A stretch of DNA of 64,000 bases, taken from an uncultured Pseudomonadales bacterium. Its GTDB lineage: Bacteria > Pseudomonadota > Gammaproteobacteria > Pseudomonadales > Azotimanducaceae. Numbering within the stretch: position 1 is the stretch's first letter; each line of letters starts with the position of its first letter. The notes beneath the pieces were generated by a model. The model made no database searches. It had not been told where the DNA came from and saw nothing but the letters and a program-made list of their open reading frames with translations. Shown in pieces: positions 9,942 through 22,810 of this stretch. The translations under genes were made by a program, and so were the position numbers. Location: NCBI GenBank assembly GCA_937775265.1, contig CALKBV010000004.1:142221-206220 (forward strand), written 5' to 3'.

Positions 9942-10189
9942 AGTCCACAGAGTACAACACTCTACCAGGATTCAGGATTCCATTTGATTCACTTCCCTGG
10001 AAAAACCGAACGAAATAGCACTAGACCTAAAGGCATCTAGCGACCGTGCGCGGCTATAGACAGCGAAACACTATGGGTCGCAACACTGTTCGAATGGGCA
10101 TAGATCCCCTGGTCATCGCTTTCAGTATTTTCGCTGGTTTAGAAAAAGGTTTACTCTAGGCACACCCTAAGCTCAAGCGACCCAGACTC
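9942..10189. other. Intergenic region, no gene recognised
   Basis: This 248-base stretch between the transglutaminase gene and the MDR reductase gene holds only very short frames (the longest with an ATG, from 10074, would encode 28 residues). No continuation of a DUF2126 domain is visible in any frame, so the transglutaminase is not a simply interrupted fusion protein. It presumably holds the reductase promoter. Confidence 0.5.
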
Positions 10190-11206
10190 ATGGCAACAAA
10201 TCGACGAATTCTCCTCTCCGAAATCCCAACAGGTAAATTGACCGAAGAACATTTCACTCAGGATGAAGTAGAACTGACATCCCCGGGCGATGGAGAGGTT
10301 CTTGTCAGAACGCTTATCCTCTCCCAGGACGCTGCGAACCGTGCCTGGATGCAGGGAGCAACCTATCGAAGCGCACTCAGTTCAGGGCAGGTGATGTCGA
10401 GCGGAGGGATCGCAGAGGTCGTTGAATCAAATGTTGATCGTTTCAAGGTTGGACAAATCGTGTCAGGTGACCTCGGCTGGCAGGAATATGCCGTGATACC
10501 CGGACACCAGTTGACACCCGTGAAAGATCACGACGGGCCACTTAGCCACAGCTTATCCCTACTCGGTGTCGCGGGATTGACTGCCTATCACGGCTTGATC
10601 AATGTGCCCGGTATTCATGCGGGCGAAGTACTCCTCGTCTCTGCCGCGGGCGGTTCAGTCGGTTCGATCGTCGGCCAGATCGGGCGCATCAAAGGTGCAA
10701 AGGTTATTGGTATTGCTGGCGGTACAGAAAAATGCCGGTGGGTTGTAGATGAACTGGGGTTTGATGCCTGCCTCGATTACAAGGACACAAGCGCACCACT
10801 GCGGCACCAGTTAGCAGCAGTCGCACCAGATGGTGTGGATGTTTACTTCGATAATACCGGCGGCGACATACTCCAAACCGCGTTGTTCGCGATGAAGATG
10901 AAAGGACGAGTCTCTTGTTGTGGCGCCGTTTCGATGTATGACGGCAAACCCAGCGCTGGCCCGTTTGGCGTACCTGGATTGCTGGTCACCAAACGATTAA
11001 GAATGGAAGGTTTCATCGTCTCTGACTACCGGGACCGGGATAACGATGCTTACCATGACCTTTCCATGTGGGCGAAGCAGGGTGAATTGAAGGTGGTCGA
11101 AGATATTATCGACGGCCTTGAAAATGCACCCCGCGGCTTAATTGGTTTGTTAGCCGGCGAAAACCGCGGTAAGCGCATGATCCGGGTTGGGGAACCAGGG
11201 AGCTAG
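10190..11206 (+). CDS. Zinc-free MDR NADPH-dependent oxidoreductase (CurA/PTGR-like)
   Basis: A 338-residue medium-chain reductase of the leukotriene B4 dehydrogenase/CurA type, which reduces the double bond of alpha,beta-unsaturated ketones with NADPH. Seen are the N-terminal NRRILLSEIPTG, the GVAGLTAYHGL segment, the nucleotide loop SAAGGSVGSIVGQ and the late DVYFDNTGG and GRVSCCGAVS strands. No zinc-ligand cluster is present. The gene stands alone, about 250 bases after the transglutaminase gene. A putative hairpin (GCATGTT and AACATGC, about 11228-11250) lies past the stop, before the convergent sulfatase. Confidence 0.85.
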   Translation: MATNRRILLSEIPTGKLTEEHFTQDEVELTSPGDGEVLVRTLILSQDAANRAWMQGATYRSALSSGQVMSSGGIAEVVESNVDRFKVGQIVSGDLGWQEYAVIPGHQLTPVKDHDGPLSHSLSLLGVAGLTAYHGLINVPGIHAGEVLLVSAAGGSVGSIVGQIGRIKGAKVIGIAGGTEKCRWVVDELGFDACLDYKDTSAPLRHQLAAVAPDGVDVYFDNTGGDILQTALFAMKMKGRVSCCGAVSMYDGKPSAGPFGVPGLLVTKRLRMEGFIVSDYRDRDNDAYHDLSMWAKQGELKVVEDIIDGLENAPRGLIGLLAGENRGKRMIRVGEPGS

Positions 11207-11274
11207 CACGCTTTACTGTAACAGCATGTTACTGAGACAACATGCACTCAAAGATTGGGCTGTAAGGGGTGGCA

Positions 11275-13080
11275 TCAGCGCCGGGTGATACTGCGGCCTA
11301 CCACAAGAAAAATCACCAGAATGAGCATGGATACAAGGAGCACCAACATCTGCTTGCCATATACTTCACGGAGTCCATTGATACCCACCTGATAAACCTG
11401 CTTGTAATCAACTGGAACCGGTAACACACCATTTTCCAGCACATACTGCTCGTATGCCCGTAACATGACCTGCATACGTTCTGGCATTGCATCTGCCAGG
11501 TCCTCGGTCTCTCCAGGGTCGGAAACGATATTATAAAGGTGCCATTGCCTGTCACCGACCGGACCCCGGTTCATAACAATTTTGTAATCACCGCGGAACA
11601 GCGCTGCATTCCCGCCGACTTCGTAACCAATGGTTTCATCTTCCGCATAGACTCGCTCAACATCGCCCCTGATTATGGGCATCAGGTCGCGACCAATCAT
11701 CGCTTCGATGGGCCGTCCACCAAAACGTCCATCCGGGGCTTTGACGCCAGCCAGGGACAGGATGGTTGGTGTGATATCCGTCACATGAGAAAGGGCGTGA
11801 TTCAGTTCACCCTTATTCAGAACAGATTGTCCTGCAATAATCAGGGGAACTCGCAGACCACCTTCCCCGGCGTAGAACTTGTAGAATGCCAGTGGTGAAG
11901 CAGACGCACTTGCAAAGCTGGGACTAATTGAATTAAAACTACCTTTCAAACCCAGCGTTTCATATTCAGATGTATAGCCTTGGCTCGCAACGAAAACCCG
12001 AGCCGGCGCCTTACTCGGGTCAGGAGTCCCACTTACCTCGGTGCCATTGTCTGACGTAAAAACAAAGAGCGTATTATCATACTGACCCGTCGCTTTTAGA
12101 TGTTCAATCAAACGCCCAATATGAAAATCCATGGCTGCAACCATGCCACCATAGACCGCCATACGTTTTGCCTCGTAACGCTTCCTGTCATCGGGCAGCG
12201 CATCCCAATCCTGCGTCGTCGACATCTCTACCATTGCAGTCCCTTGACCCACGACACCGAGCTCTAATGCTTTTGTCAGCCTGTCTTGCCGTAACTGTTC
12301 CCAACCAGAATCATAAACGCCCATGTACTGGTCGATAAACTCCTGCGGCGCCTGAACTGGAATGTGCACAGCTTGGAAAGGCACATAGGCAAAGAACGGT
12401 TGGCCATCTTCACGGTTGGAATCAATAAATTCGATCGTCTTGTCGATCAGAAACCGGGACGAATAGAAATCTTTCGGTAGCTCCATTTCCTCGCCATCTG
12501 CAAACCAGTTGGCCTTTTTATAGATCGGGATATAAGGTTTTTGCTCCCAGTTGTCGGCGCCGGTATCAGCCATTGCGACAGTCCTCTCAAAGCCCCGGCG
12601 ACTGGGCAACTGATGCCGCTCTTTTCCCAAATGCCATTTACCCGCCATATAGGTATGGTATCCCGCGTCTTCAAGCAAACTTGCGACCGTAACGACATTG
12701 CTACCGAGTACTCCCTGGTAGCTATCGAAACTACTCTGTGCTGGCGGAATTGACTCAGGAATATTCGCCACTCCTGACCTGTGGTTGTCCACACCCGTTA
12801 ACAGCATGGCTCGTGAGGGGGCGCAACTGGCCGCCGTATGGTAGTTGGTAAACTGGATACCTTCGTTTGCCAGCGCCGTCAATGAGGGTGTACTGATCTC
12901 ACTTCCATAAGGGGCGATGTCGGTGAAGCCCAGGTCATCGGCGAGGATCAGGACAACGTTTGGCTGTTGAGCCGCCTTGGCTGCCACTGCGTCCATACCC
13001 AGGAAAAGAAAAGTCAGGAAAAGAAAAGCCGGTAGTGCCAAAGCCGAAGATTTCAGGGATCTCGTGGGGATTCGCTTCAC
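11275..13080 (-). CDS. Arylsulfatase, exported, with C-terminal membrane anchor
   Basis: A 601-residue type I sulfatase. The N-terminus has a long signal peptide ending near residue 36, then NVVLILADDLGFTD with the metal aspartates. The active-site motif is C86-A-P-S-R90 in a GxTxxR-like context (ASCAPSRAMLLTG), followed by MAGKWHLG and a TSDNGTE metal site. The last 25 residues form a hydrophobic segment ending in RSITRR, a likely inner-membrane anchor. The enzyme is expected in the periplasm. Its start overlaps the stop of the upstream four-helix membrane protein gene by 4 bases, suggesting an operon. The substrate is unknown. Confidence 0.9.
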   Translation of the reverse strand: MKRIPTRSLKSSALALPAFLFLTFLFLGMDAVAAKAAQQPNVVLILADDLGFTDIAPYGSEISTPSLTALANEGIQFTNYHTAASCAPSRAMLLTGVDNHRSGVANIPESIPPAQSSFDSYQGVLGSNVVTVASLLEDAGYHTYMAGKWHLGKERHQLPSRRGFERTVAMADTGADNWEQKPYIPIYKKANWFADGEEMELPKDFYSSRFLIDKTIEFIDSNREDGQPFFAYVPFQAVHIPVQAPQEFIDQYMGVYDSGWEQLRQDRLTKALELGVVGQGTAMVEMSTTQDWDALPDDRKRYEAKRMAVYGGMVAAMDFHIGRLIEHLKATGQYDNTLFVFTSDNGTEVSGTPDPSKAPARVFVASQGYTSEYETLGLKGSFNSISPSFASASASPLAFYKFYAGEGGLRVPLIIAGQSVLNKGELNHALSHVTDITPTILSLAGVKAPDGRFGGRPIEAMIGRDLMPIIRGDVERVYAEDETIGYEVGGNAALFRGDYKIVMNRGPVGDRQWHLYNIVSDPGETEDLADAMPERMQVMLRAYEQYVLENGVLPVPVDYKQVYQVGINGLREVYGKQMLVLLVSMLILVIFLVVGRSITRR

Positions 13081-13469
13081 GCGCTGCGTTTTTCACAAAG
13101 ACGAATGGTTGACACATACAGCAGCGCCGTAACGATAATCTCCACCGCTATCATGCTACCTGCGAGCGCTGCGCCATGAACCAGCCAGGCAACAATACGA
13201 AAGATGGCAGCCAGACCAAGAAGCATCATGGGCGGGTAGAACCAGACTCGCTCGAGTGTCGTCACCCCAACCAGGATCAGCAAACCCATTGTCAGGAAGA
13301 AGGAACCCAGATCCCCGATTTGGGTACTGCGACCAACGCCTTCAAGCAGTGGCATGCCGACTCCGGTTGCCGCTGAAGCCGGGTCAACAACCCAACCAAC
13401 ACCGATCACGACAAATAGAATGCCCGGCAGCACGGTTACTACTCTTAAGATTTTGTTGATCACCGACAT
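13077..13469 (-). CDS. Small four-helix membrane protein of unknown function
   Basis: A 130-residue protein with four predicted transmembrane helices (about residues 8-30, 52-72, 75-98 and 100-122) and few charges outside the ends. It resembles the DUF4345-type membrane proteins in size and in the GDLGSFFLTMGLL segment, but I do not recognise a defined family with certainty. AGGAG lies upstream of the ATG at 13469. The stop overlaps the start of the downstream arylsulfatase (ATGA type), and the haloalkane dehalogenase gene ends 25 bases upstream. It may be part of the same transcript. Confidence 0.7.
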   Translation of the reverse strand: MSVINKILRVVTVLPGILFVVIGVGWVVDPASAATGVGMPLLEGVGRSTQIGDLGSFFLTMGLLILVGVTTLERVWFYPPMMLLGLAAIFRIVAWLVHGAALAGSMIAVEIIVTALLYVSTIRLCEKRSA

Positions 13470-13494
13470 CTCCTCTTAAATTCAAGCTACCGTA

Positions 13495-14508
13495 TCAGGC
13501 TGGATTACCAACAATCAATTTAATGGTCGCTGCTGCGAGTTCCTCTGGGGCCTGATCCTGCAGAAAATGACCCGCTCCTTTAATCGTTATGTGGGGCTGG
13601 CCTTTGGCACCGGGTACCGATTCCTGGAACCTGACTTCGCCACCGGCGGTGACCGGGTCGGAATCTGAAAATGCCGTCAGGAAAGGTTTATCCCATTGCT
13701 CGAGCACTTTCCATGCGGCCCGGTTTGCACCGATGGCCGGGTTGTCCGGAATAATCGGTACCAGCGACGGGAACTGCCTACCCCCGGCCAGATAAGTTTC
13801 GTCCGGAAAAGGTGCACCGTAGGCGTCCTGCTCTTCAGGGGTCAAGGTGTCTCCAAGACTCATAGCCAGAACATCCTTCGGCGAGAATCCATCTGATTCA
13901 CCGCAAAACTTCACCCAATGCAGAAATCCCATCCCCGACGTATCGCCCGCCATGGCCATAAACATTTCCGGCACATTCGTGTGAACGGGCAGGCTTTCGT
14001 AGTAGGCGCGCATCTGATCGCTGGCGTCTCCTATTTTGTCATCCGGGACACCCTTCGCATCCGGGAGCCCTGTATTGGCAGCGACTATTCTGGCAAAACG
14101 GCCAGGGTTTTCCGCAGCGACCCGCAGACCGATTAACCCACCCCAGTCCTGGCAGACCAATGTGATGCCCTGAAGGTCAAGTGCTTCGATCAGCGCCAGG
14201 ACCCAGGCCACATGATTGGCATAGGTGTAGTTGTCCCGCTCGGTTGGCTTATCCGATTTACCAAACCCGATCATGTCCGGTGCAATAATCCTGTACCCGG
14301 CGTCTTTGAAAATAGGAATCATTTTTCGGTAGAGGTATGACCAGGACGGCTGCCCATGCAGACACAGAATCACCTCACCGACGCCTTCATCCAGGTAATG
14401 CATGCGAAGGGCCCCACCCTCACCATCGGGAATCTCAATATAATTGGGCTCAAACGGATAACCCGGCAAATTAGCGAAACGCGTCTCATCGGTCCTTACA
14501 GTTTTCAT
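13495..14508 (-). CDS. Haloalkane dehalogenase (HLD-I type)
   Basis: A 337-residue alpha/beta hydrolase. The nucleophile elbow is V-C-Q-D121-W-G-G, with Asp as nucleophile and the adjacent Trp122 as halide ligand. The oxyanion motif H-G-Q-P-S-W and the base H314 in GAGHFLQD complete the catalytic set; D284 in SDSDPVT is a candidate acid. This arrangement is typical of haloalkane dehalogenases of subfamily I, which convert haloalkanes to alcohol, halide and H+. An epoxide hydrolase is less likely because of the DWGG motif context. It precedes the membrane protein and arylsulfatase genes on the same strand. The real substrate cannot be told from sequence. Confidence 0.82.
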   Translation of the reverse strand: MKTVRTDETRFANLPGYPFEPNYIEIPDGEGGALRMHYLDEGVGEVILCLHGQPSWSYLYRKMIPIFKDAGYRIIAPDMIGFGKSDKPTERDNYTYANHVAWVLALIEALDLQGITLVCQDWGGLIGLRVAAENPGRFARIVAANTGLPDAKGVPDDKIGDASDQMRAYYESLPVHTNVPEMFMAMAGDTSGMGFLHWVKFCGESDGFSPKDVLAMSLGDTLTPEEQDAYGAPFPDETYLAGGRQFPSLVPIIPDNPAIGANRAAWKVLEQWDKPFLTAFSDSDPVTAGGEVRFQESVPGAKGQPHITIKGAGHFLQDQAPEELAAATIKLIVGNPA

Positions 14509-14642
14509 CTATCCTCGCTCCATTTTCAATTTTCCACATTATGTAGAAAGGTCGATTGCCTGTCATTATTTATAATGCATATCATTAATTATTTTCGTAC
14601 ACTTCATTTCTTTGTTCCAAACTACAGCTATTCAGGTCTGAC

Positions 14643-16296
14643 ATGAAAAAGACGCTCAGCATCGCCGCAATCGCATTACTATTGACCGGCACACTTGCCT
14701 GGCAGTATCGACTGGATATCCTGGTATCTGTCGTGCCGAAGATTCGAGGCATGGCAAACCCTATCCGCGACAATGTACCTACTGCCTGGCCAGACGGCCC
14801 CGCAGAAGCCAGCACACCTATCAACGAACGACCGCCCAATATCATTCTTATCCTCGCCGACGATATGGGATTCAACGATATATCGCTCTATAACGGTGGC
14901 GCCGCTGATGGTTCTTTGATGACACCCAATATCGATGCTATTGCTGAACAAGGTGCTCAGATTCGACAATGGCTACGCCGCCAATGCAATCTGCGCACCT
15001 TCCCGCGCGAGTATTCTCACCGGGCGCTACTCAACCCGGTTCGGGTTCGAGTTCACCCCAGTATTTAGTACTGTCGCAACGATTGCCCAATGGACCCAGG
15101 ACATAGAACAGCCTGCTCTGTTGGCAACGATAGACCACGAAATGGCAGAATCCCTTCCTCCAATGCAAGAACTGGTACTGCCAGATTCCGAAATCACCAT
15201 CGCGGAAGTGCTGAAGGAGGCTGGCTACTACACCGCCCATATTGGTAAATGGCACCTCGGCGCAGCAGACGGACCTCAAAATCAAGGATTCGATGACAGT
15301 TTGTATATGAACGGCCTTTCGTACCTGCCACCGGACCATCCCGATGTTGTCAACGCAAAACGCGAGGGAGATGTTATAGAGGAAATGGTCTGGGCAGTCG
15401 CCACTTACGAAAGCCAGTTTAACAATTCACAAAGCTTCCAGCCTGACGGCTACCTTACCGACTACTACACCAATGAAGCCGTTAAAGTTATTGAGAAAAA
15501 CCAGCATCAACCGTTCTTTCTTTACCTGGCACACTGGGGTATTCACAACCCACTGCAGGCAACCCGTGCAGATTACGACAAATTCTCACAGTTAGAAGAT
15601 CACACGCTTCGGGTTTATGCGTCGATGATTCATTCGCTTGACCGTAGCGTGGGAATGATCACCGATAAACTCGAAGCGCTTGGGCTCAGTGACAACACCC
15701 TCATCATTTTCACCAGTGACAACGGGGGCGCAGGTTATATCGGGCTCCCCGACATCAACAAACCTTACCGGGGCTGGAAATTGACGCACTTTGAAGGCGG
15801 AACGCACGTGCCTTTTATGGCGAAGTGGCCGCAGAAGATCGAGCCCAATTCCAGGTTCACTGATCCCGTGCACCATATCGACCTGTTCCATACTATTGCC
15901 GCAGCCGCTGGCGCCACCACGCCTGATAATGTGAAGTATGATGGTGTAGACCTTATACCCCATGTCAGAGGTGAGGCGTCGAGCAAACCTCATGAGACCC
16001 TTTTCTGGAGAGAAGGGCATCACCAGTCTGTGCTGCACAATGGCTGGAAGTTAATTCGCGCTGGCAGGCCAGATAAACGGTGGTTGTTCAACCTTGCAGT
16101 AGATCCAACGGAACAGCACAACCTTGCGCAAAGCGAACCGGAAACCGTCCGTAAACTCGAAGCACTGCTGGCGGCGCACAACGCCGAACAGGCTGACCCC
16201 CTGTGGCCCAGCTTCCTGAACTCGCCCCAACTGATTGATAAACATGGTGGCCAGGAATATGAAGACGGCGACGAATACATCTACTGGCCAAACTAG
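14643..16296 (+). CDS. Arylsulfatase, membrane-anchored (frameshifted)
   Basis: The first frame (14643-15068) has an N-terminal signal anchor (residues 5-22), then PPNIILILADDMGFNDI with metal ligands and a TPNIDAIAEQGAQ segment. It then turns into nonsense. The next frame continues with FDNGYAANAICAPSRASILTG, which carries the C-A-P-S-R active-site motif (Cys about residue 117), GKWHLG, TSDNGG and the C-terminal domain to 16296. Dropping one base near 14958-14963 fuses them into about 550 residues. As written no active enzyme would be made. The GST gene follows 14 bases downstream and is broken too. Sulfate-ester hydrolysis in the periplasm is inferred. Confidence 0.8.
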
Positions 16297-16310
16297 AAAA
16301 AGGACATCTT

Positions 16311-17452
16311 TTGAATCAGCCAACTCCGCTCGACCCTGCCAACACACTCTACGGCGCGCCGCTATCCCTTTACACCGGGCGAGCCAGAAGCTACCTCATC
16401 AAAGCCCAGGTATCCCTATCGCGAAACCATGCCCATCACGGAACACTACATAAAGCACGTCGCGCCGGCGGCTGGCGGCAGGCAGAGCATGCCTACCCTG
16501 GAATTGCCCGATGGAGAGCGTTATCCGGGATGGTGTTGCCATCATCGATCATTTCGAGAGCCAGGGCGGCGCTGACTTTTCACCGACAACACCAAAGCAA
16601 AGAATCCTTAGCAGACTGTTTGATGTCATCGGCGCCGAGGGCTTCCTTCGGCCCGCCATGCACTACCGATGGAATTTCCCGAAGCAGAATCTGGAATTTC
16701 TGCAATATCATTTTCAGGCAGCCACACCCCGAGGGCCTAACCGAAAGGAGAGGGCCGACAAGACGATGGACCAAATGCGCGGCGCCGGGCACGCCTTTGG
16801 CGCGGTGCCTGAAACTTTCGATGCCATCGAAACGCACTACATCGAGTTCCTGAAAGTTCTTGATAGCCACTTTTCGGATCAGCCCTATTTGCTGGGTGGG
16901 AAGCCATCCATCGCCGACTTCGGAATGCTCGCGCCTTTATACGCGCACCTGGGTCGTGATCCCGGCCCGCTTTCACTGATGCAAGAGCATGCAATTCGCG
17001 TCTTCAGATGGGTCGAACGGATGAACAGGCCGGAACTCGACGTTGGTGAATTCGAAATCCAGGATGGTCAGTATCTTGCCTCTGACGAAATTCCTGACTC
17101 TCTGGTCGATGTGTTGAAACATATCGCCATAGATTTCGTTCCCGAAACCCAGGCAGCGGCCGCCTGCATCAACAGCTGGATCAGCCAACAGGACAATCTG
17201 GAACCTGGAACAGAATGCGCTCGAGGTGTGGGGATGGCCAACTTCCAACTAAGAGGCGTTACCATCAATGCGCTGGCACAGCCCTTCAGGTTCTATCTGT
17301 TAAAGCGTGTTCAGGATGAATTTGAATCGCTGGATAAACAGCAACAGGACGAAGTCACATCACTACTCGATGCCTGTCAAATGACTGACATCCTGGAGAT
17401 GAAACTGTCCCGGGAAATCGGAAGACAGAACAATCTTGAGGTCTGGCTTTGA
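16311..17452 (+). CDS. Glutathione S-transferase family protein (two frameshifts)
   Basis: The TTG at 16311 follows AAGGA at good spacing and opens with a GST N-terminal domain (LYGAPLSLYTGRARSYLIKAQ). The thioredoxin-fold half then continues in the +1 frame from about 16411 (PYRETMPITEHYIKHV, later MPTLELPDGE). It moves again to the next frame from about 16519 (VIRDGVAIIDHFESQ), which stays open to 17452 with the all-helical GST C-domain (LLGGKPSIADFGMLAPLYAH). Each junction needs removal of one base. The last 130 residues form an additional domain of unknown role. The repaired protein would be near 380 residues, longer than standard GSTs. Confidence 0.75.
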
Positions 17453-17493
17453 ATCATTAGGTAACCGATGAAGAACGGCCACCCAAAACAGAA

Positions 17494-18702
17494 CTAATCC
17501 GGTACACAATCAAGGATCGTTTCAAACTGCACGTGCTTGACCTTATCGAATATCTTGTCAAGCCAGGCCTGCATCATCCGGGGTCCTCGACCGGAACCCA
17601 GATCAAGCTGCGCCGTGTGAGCAGCAGGTATAATCCGATGCAGCGTTGCCAGCATACCCATCTCATACTGCCACCGGAGCCTGGCTACCGAAATCTCTGT
17701 GCCCGCGCTCTTTAAAGCCTCATGATAGATGTTGACCAGCTCGTTTATCTTTTCCTCACCGGTTCCAACCGGTAATGCAGCACTCAAAAAGTAAGCCATA
17801 TCCAGCCCGCCGGGCCCGCTCGACATTGTCTGCCAATCAAACAACATTATTTCGCCTTTCGCGTCATCAAAGCAGATATTATCCAACCGAAAGTCGCCGT
17901 GCAGCAACGTCGGTGATTCCCCTCCCATTTTTTTTGTCAGCGCCTCTCCATTATCCTTAAACCATTGCGTCAACTGCAGCTGACGTTCCGATAATGTGTC
18001 TTTATTTGCTGAGATAAACTTCCCTACATTTTGCAAATACATCATTTGAATAATCTTACTGGTAGCTGCCACCGGTGTGATCCAACTCATGCCCGCAAGT
18101 TCTTTGCTGCTCCAGAACTGACCGTGAAGTTTTGCCATAGCAGTCAGAACATGTTTCGTATCTTCTTCAGAGCAACCCGCCGCCTGATCGCCTAACCGGT
18201 AGCCGCTCAGGTCTTCAATTAGCAACGCATAGCGTCTAGGCGTAAAGCTAATGACCCAGCTGGCAATGACGGACAGAATGGCAATCAACCACATGGGCAG
18301 TTTGTTGAGTCCTGTCAGCCTCTCCAGGACAACATCAGGATCATCCGCAACATCGAGTGCACTGTAGTAGTGGCAAGGAGTTCGGATATTGACCGAAGAT
18401 CCGAGGTCTCTATAAAACCTGATTTCTTTCTCGTACAGGCCCATGGTTTGACCCAGCCTACGATTTTTCAGTGCGGTAGGGATTTTAAGGACCATCGAGC
18501 TCGGCGCACTGCTAATCTGGTCAGAATACTCCAGCTTGAATATGGCAACCTCGCCGTTAAACCCGGCTTCTTCGCCGATAACCTTATGCGTAAAACTGAC
18601 GACCGCCTCGTCCTTAATAATGCCACTCTCACGCAACGCCACCGTAAACCAATCCACTGTTATGTCTTTTAGGCTAAAGGGTACTTCTGGTTGTGTAATC
18701 AT
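17494..18702 (-). CDS. Phosphotransferase, EcK/APH-like kinase
   Basis: A kinase-like protein of about 402 residues. The Brenner-type loop LLHGDFRLDNI holds the catalytic Asp and metal Asn, and MLFDWQT is the DFG-equivalent. The C-terminal lobe is helical. The layout matches ecdysteroid-kinase-like/aminoglycoside phosphotransferase proteins that phosphorylate small hydroxylated molecules. Bacterial members are common near acyl-CoA and steroid catabolic genes, but their substrates are largely unknown. I favour the ATG at 18702 (GGA six bases upstream) over 18726. Convergent with the GST gene. Confidence 0.8.
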   Translation of the reverse strand: MITQPEVPFSLKDITVDWFTVALRESGIIKDEAVVSFTHKVIGEEAGFNGEVAIFKLEYSDQISSAPSSMVLKIPTALKNRRLGQTMGLYEKEIRFYRDLGSSVNIRTPCHYYSALDVADDPDVVLERLTGLNKLPMWLIAILSVIASWVISFTPRRYALLIEDLSGYRLGDQAAGCSEEDTKHVLTAMAKLHGQFWSSKELAGMSWITPVAATSKIIQMMYLQNVGKFISANKDTLSERQLQLTQWFKDNGEALTKKMGGESPTLLHGDFRLDNICFDDAKGEIMLFDWQTMSSGPGGLDMAYFLSAALPVGTGEEKINELVNIYHEALKSAGTEISVARLRWQYEMGMLATLHRIIPAAHTAQLDLGSGRGPRMMQAWLDKIFDKVKHVQFETILDCVPD

Positions 18703-18794
18703 ATTAAGTCCAGTAACTGAGCCCATTAGTGTAGGCTTATGACATAGCCAACGACTACTTCCTGTTCAACTCTACGAGATCAAAAGGCCGCTAG

Positions 18795-21875
<3,081 letters not shown>

Positions 21876-22077
21876 GCCCGACATTGTCCCAGATGCCTTG
21901 GGGTCGGAACAAGCCGGGATCCTCTTTCCCACCGCCAGTTGATACCGTAAACAAGACGAAATACTGGGCCTGGTAACGATCCTGTTGCTTTGGCATCTAT
22001 AACCTTGCCCATTGAGCGTATACCGCGCAGAAATAACGCAGTAAAAAATCACCAACTAACTTACAGGAAGATAGATT

Positions 22078-22389
22078 ATGAAATATTTATTGATATTGGC
22101 GGCCTTTCTATTCGTGGCTGCGTGCGAAAAAGACAGCTCGACGAACTCAAGTGGTGAAGCGATGTCTAATGCGATATCTAACGCAATGGATGAAACAAAG
22201 CCCAAAGTCGTGGATGAAATAATGGATGCCGCGAAGGATACAGGCGATGCCACCATGGCAGATATGGCTGAAACGATGGGCAGCACAATAGATGATGCCA
22301 AAGGTGCAGTCGCCGAACTTGAGAAAGCAATGACGGAATCAGATGCAGAAATGGAGATGGAACAAGCCAAAAAATTAATAGGCGAATAG
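22078..22389 (+). CDS. Small lipoprotein, Ala/Met/Asp-rich
   Basis: A 103-residue protein with a lipoprotein signal (lipobox VAAC, Cys16) and a mature part rich in Ala, Met, Asp and Glu. The pattern suggests one long amphipathic or coiled-coil helix (MDAAKDTGDATMADMAETMG and onward). AGGAAG precedes the ATG at 7-8 bases. No family is recognised. A hairpin terminator follows the stop directly, so it is probably transcribed alone or as the last gene after lacZ, 202 bases upstream. Confidence 0.72.
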   Translation: MKYLLILAAFLFVAACEKDSSTNSSGEAMSNAISNAMDETKPKVVDEIMDAAKDTGDATMADMAETMGSTIDDAKGAVAELEKAMTESDAEMEMEQAKKLIGE

Positions 22390-22395
22390 CCTGCA

Positions 22396-22432
22396 GGGGC
22401 GCTGAGGCTATTTCACCTCGCGCCCCCCTTTT
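22396..22432 (+). terminator. Rho-independent-like terminator after the small lipoprotein gene
   Basis: GGGGCGC-T-GAGG and CCTC-GCGCCCC pair around an 8-base loop with one bulged T. A short T-tract (CCTTTT) follows. It sits 7 bases after the stop of the lipoprotein gene, which is the expected place for its terminator. Confidence 0.65.
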
Positions 22433-22541
22433 CCCGATTCCAGCCATCTAAATCCGCCAACAAACAGATTAATCACACCACAGCGTCTAACCCGTTGCAG
22501 GAAATAAACTGGTATCCTGACTAAACCAACACGGATTCAAG

Positions 22542-22777
22542 ATGCGCTCACTACTTACTATTACCCTGTGCTTGTTGCTAATGGCATGCAGCTCAACATC
22601 ACTCAACTCATTACAACCAGAGCAATGTGCATACCACGGTCACTTTACGACCAGTTCATGTCAGACCTCAACGACACGAGGTCCTTTACTCTGAATGAAG
22701 GTAAGCTCTACCTTGCAACGATGGCAGATGGCTCTATTCTGGAATTTTTCTCCAGTCGCGTCACGCAAGTCGAGTAA
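22542..22777 (+). CDS. Putative small META/HslJ-like lipoprotein (probably frameshifted)
   Basis: ATG 22542 opens a clear lipoprotein signal (SLLTITLCLLLMAC, lipobox LMAC) whose frame closes after about 49 residues. A second frame ending at 22777 carries TTRAMC followed by YDQFMSDLNDTRSFTLNEGK and a strand pattern with DGSILEFF. This resembles the second half of the META (HslJ) domain. One missing base between about 22590 and 22640 would join them into a protein of about 78 residues. Even joined, it is short for a META lipoprotein. It is not certain that the two parts ever formed one gene. Confidence 0.4.
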
Positions 22778-22810
22778 GAACGCCTGGCAACAACTACGGG
22801 CCAATACTAG

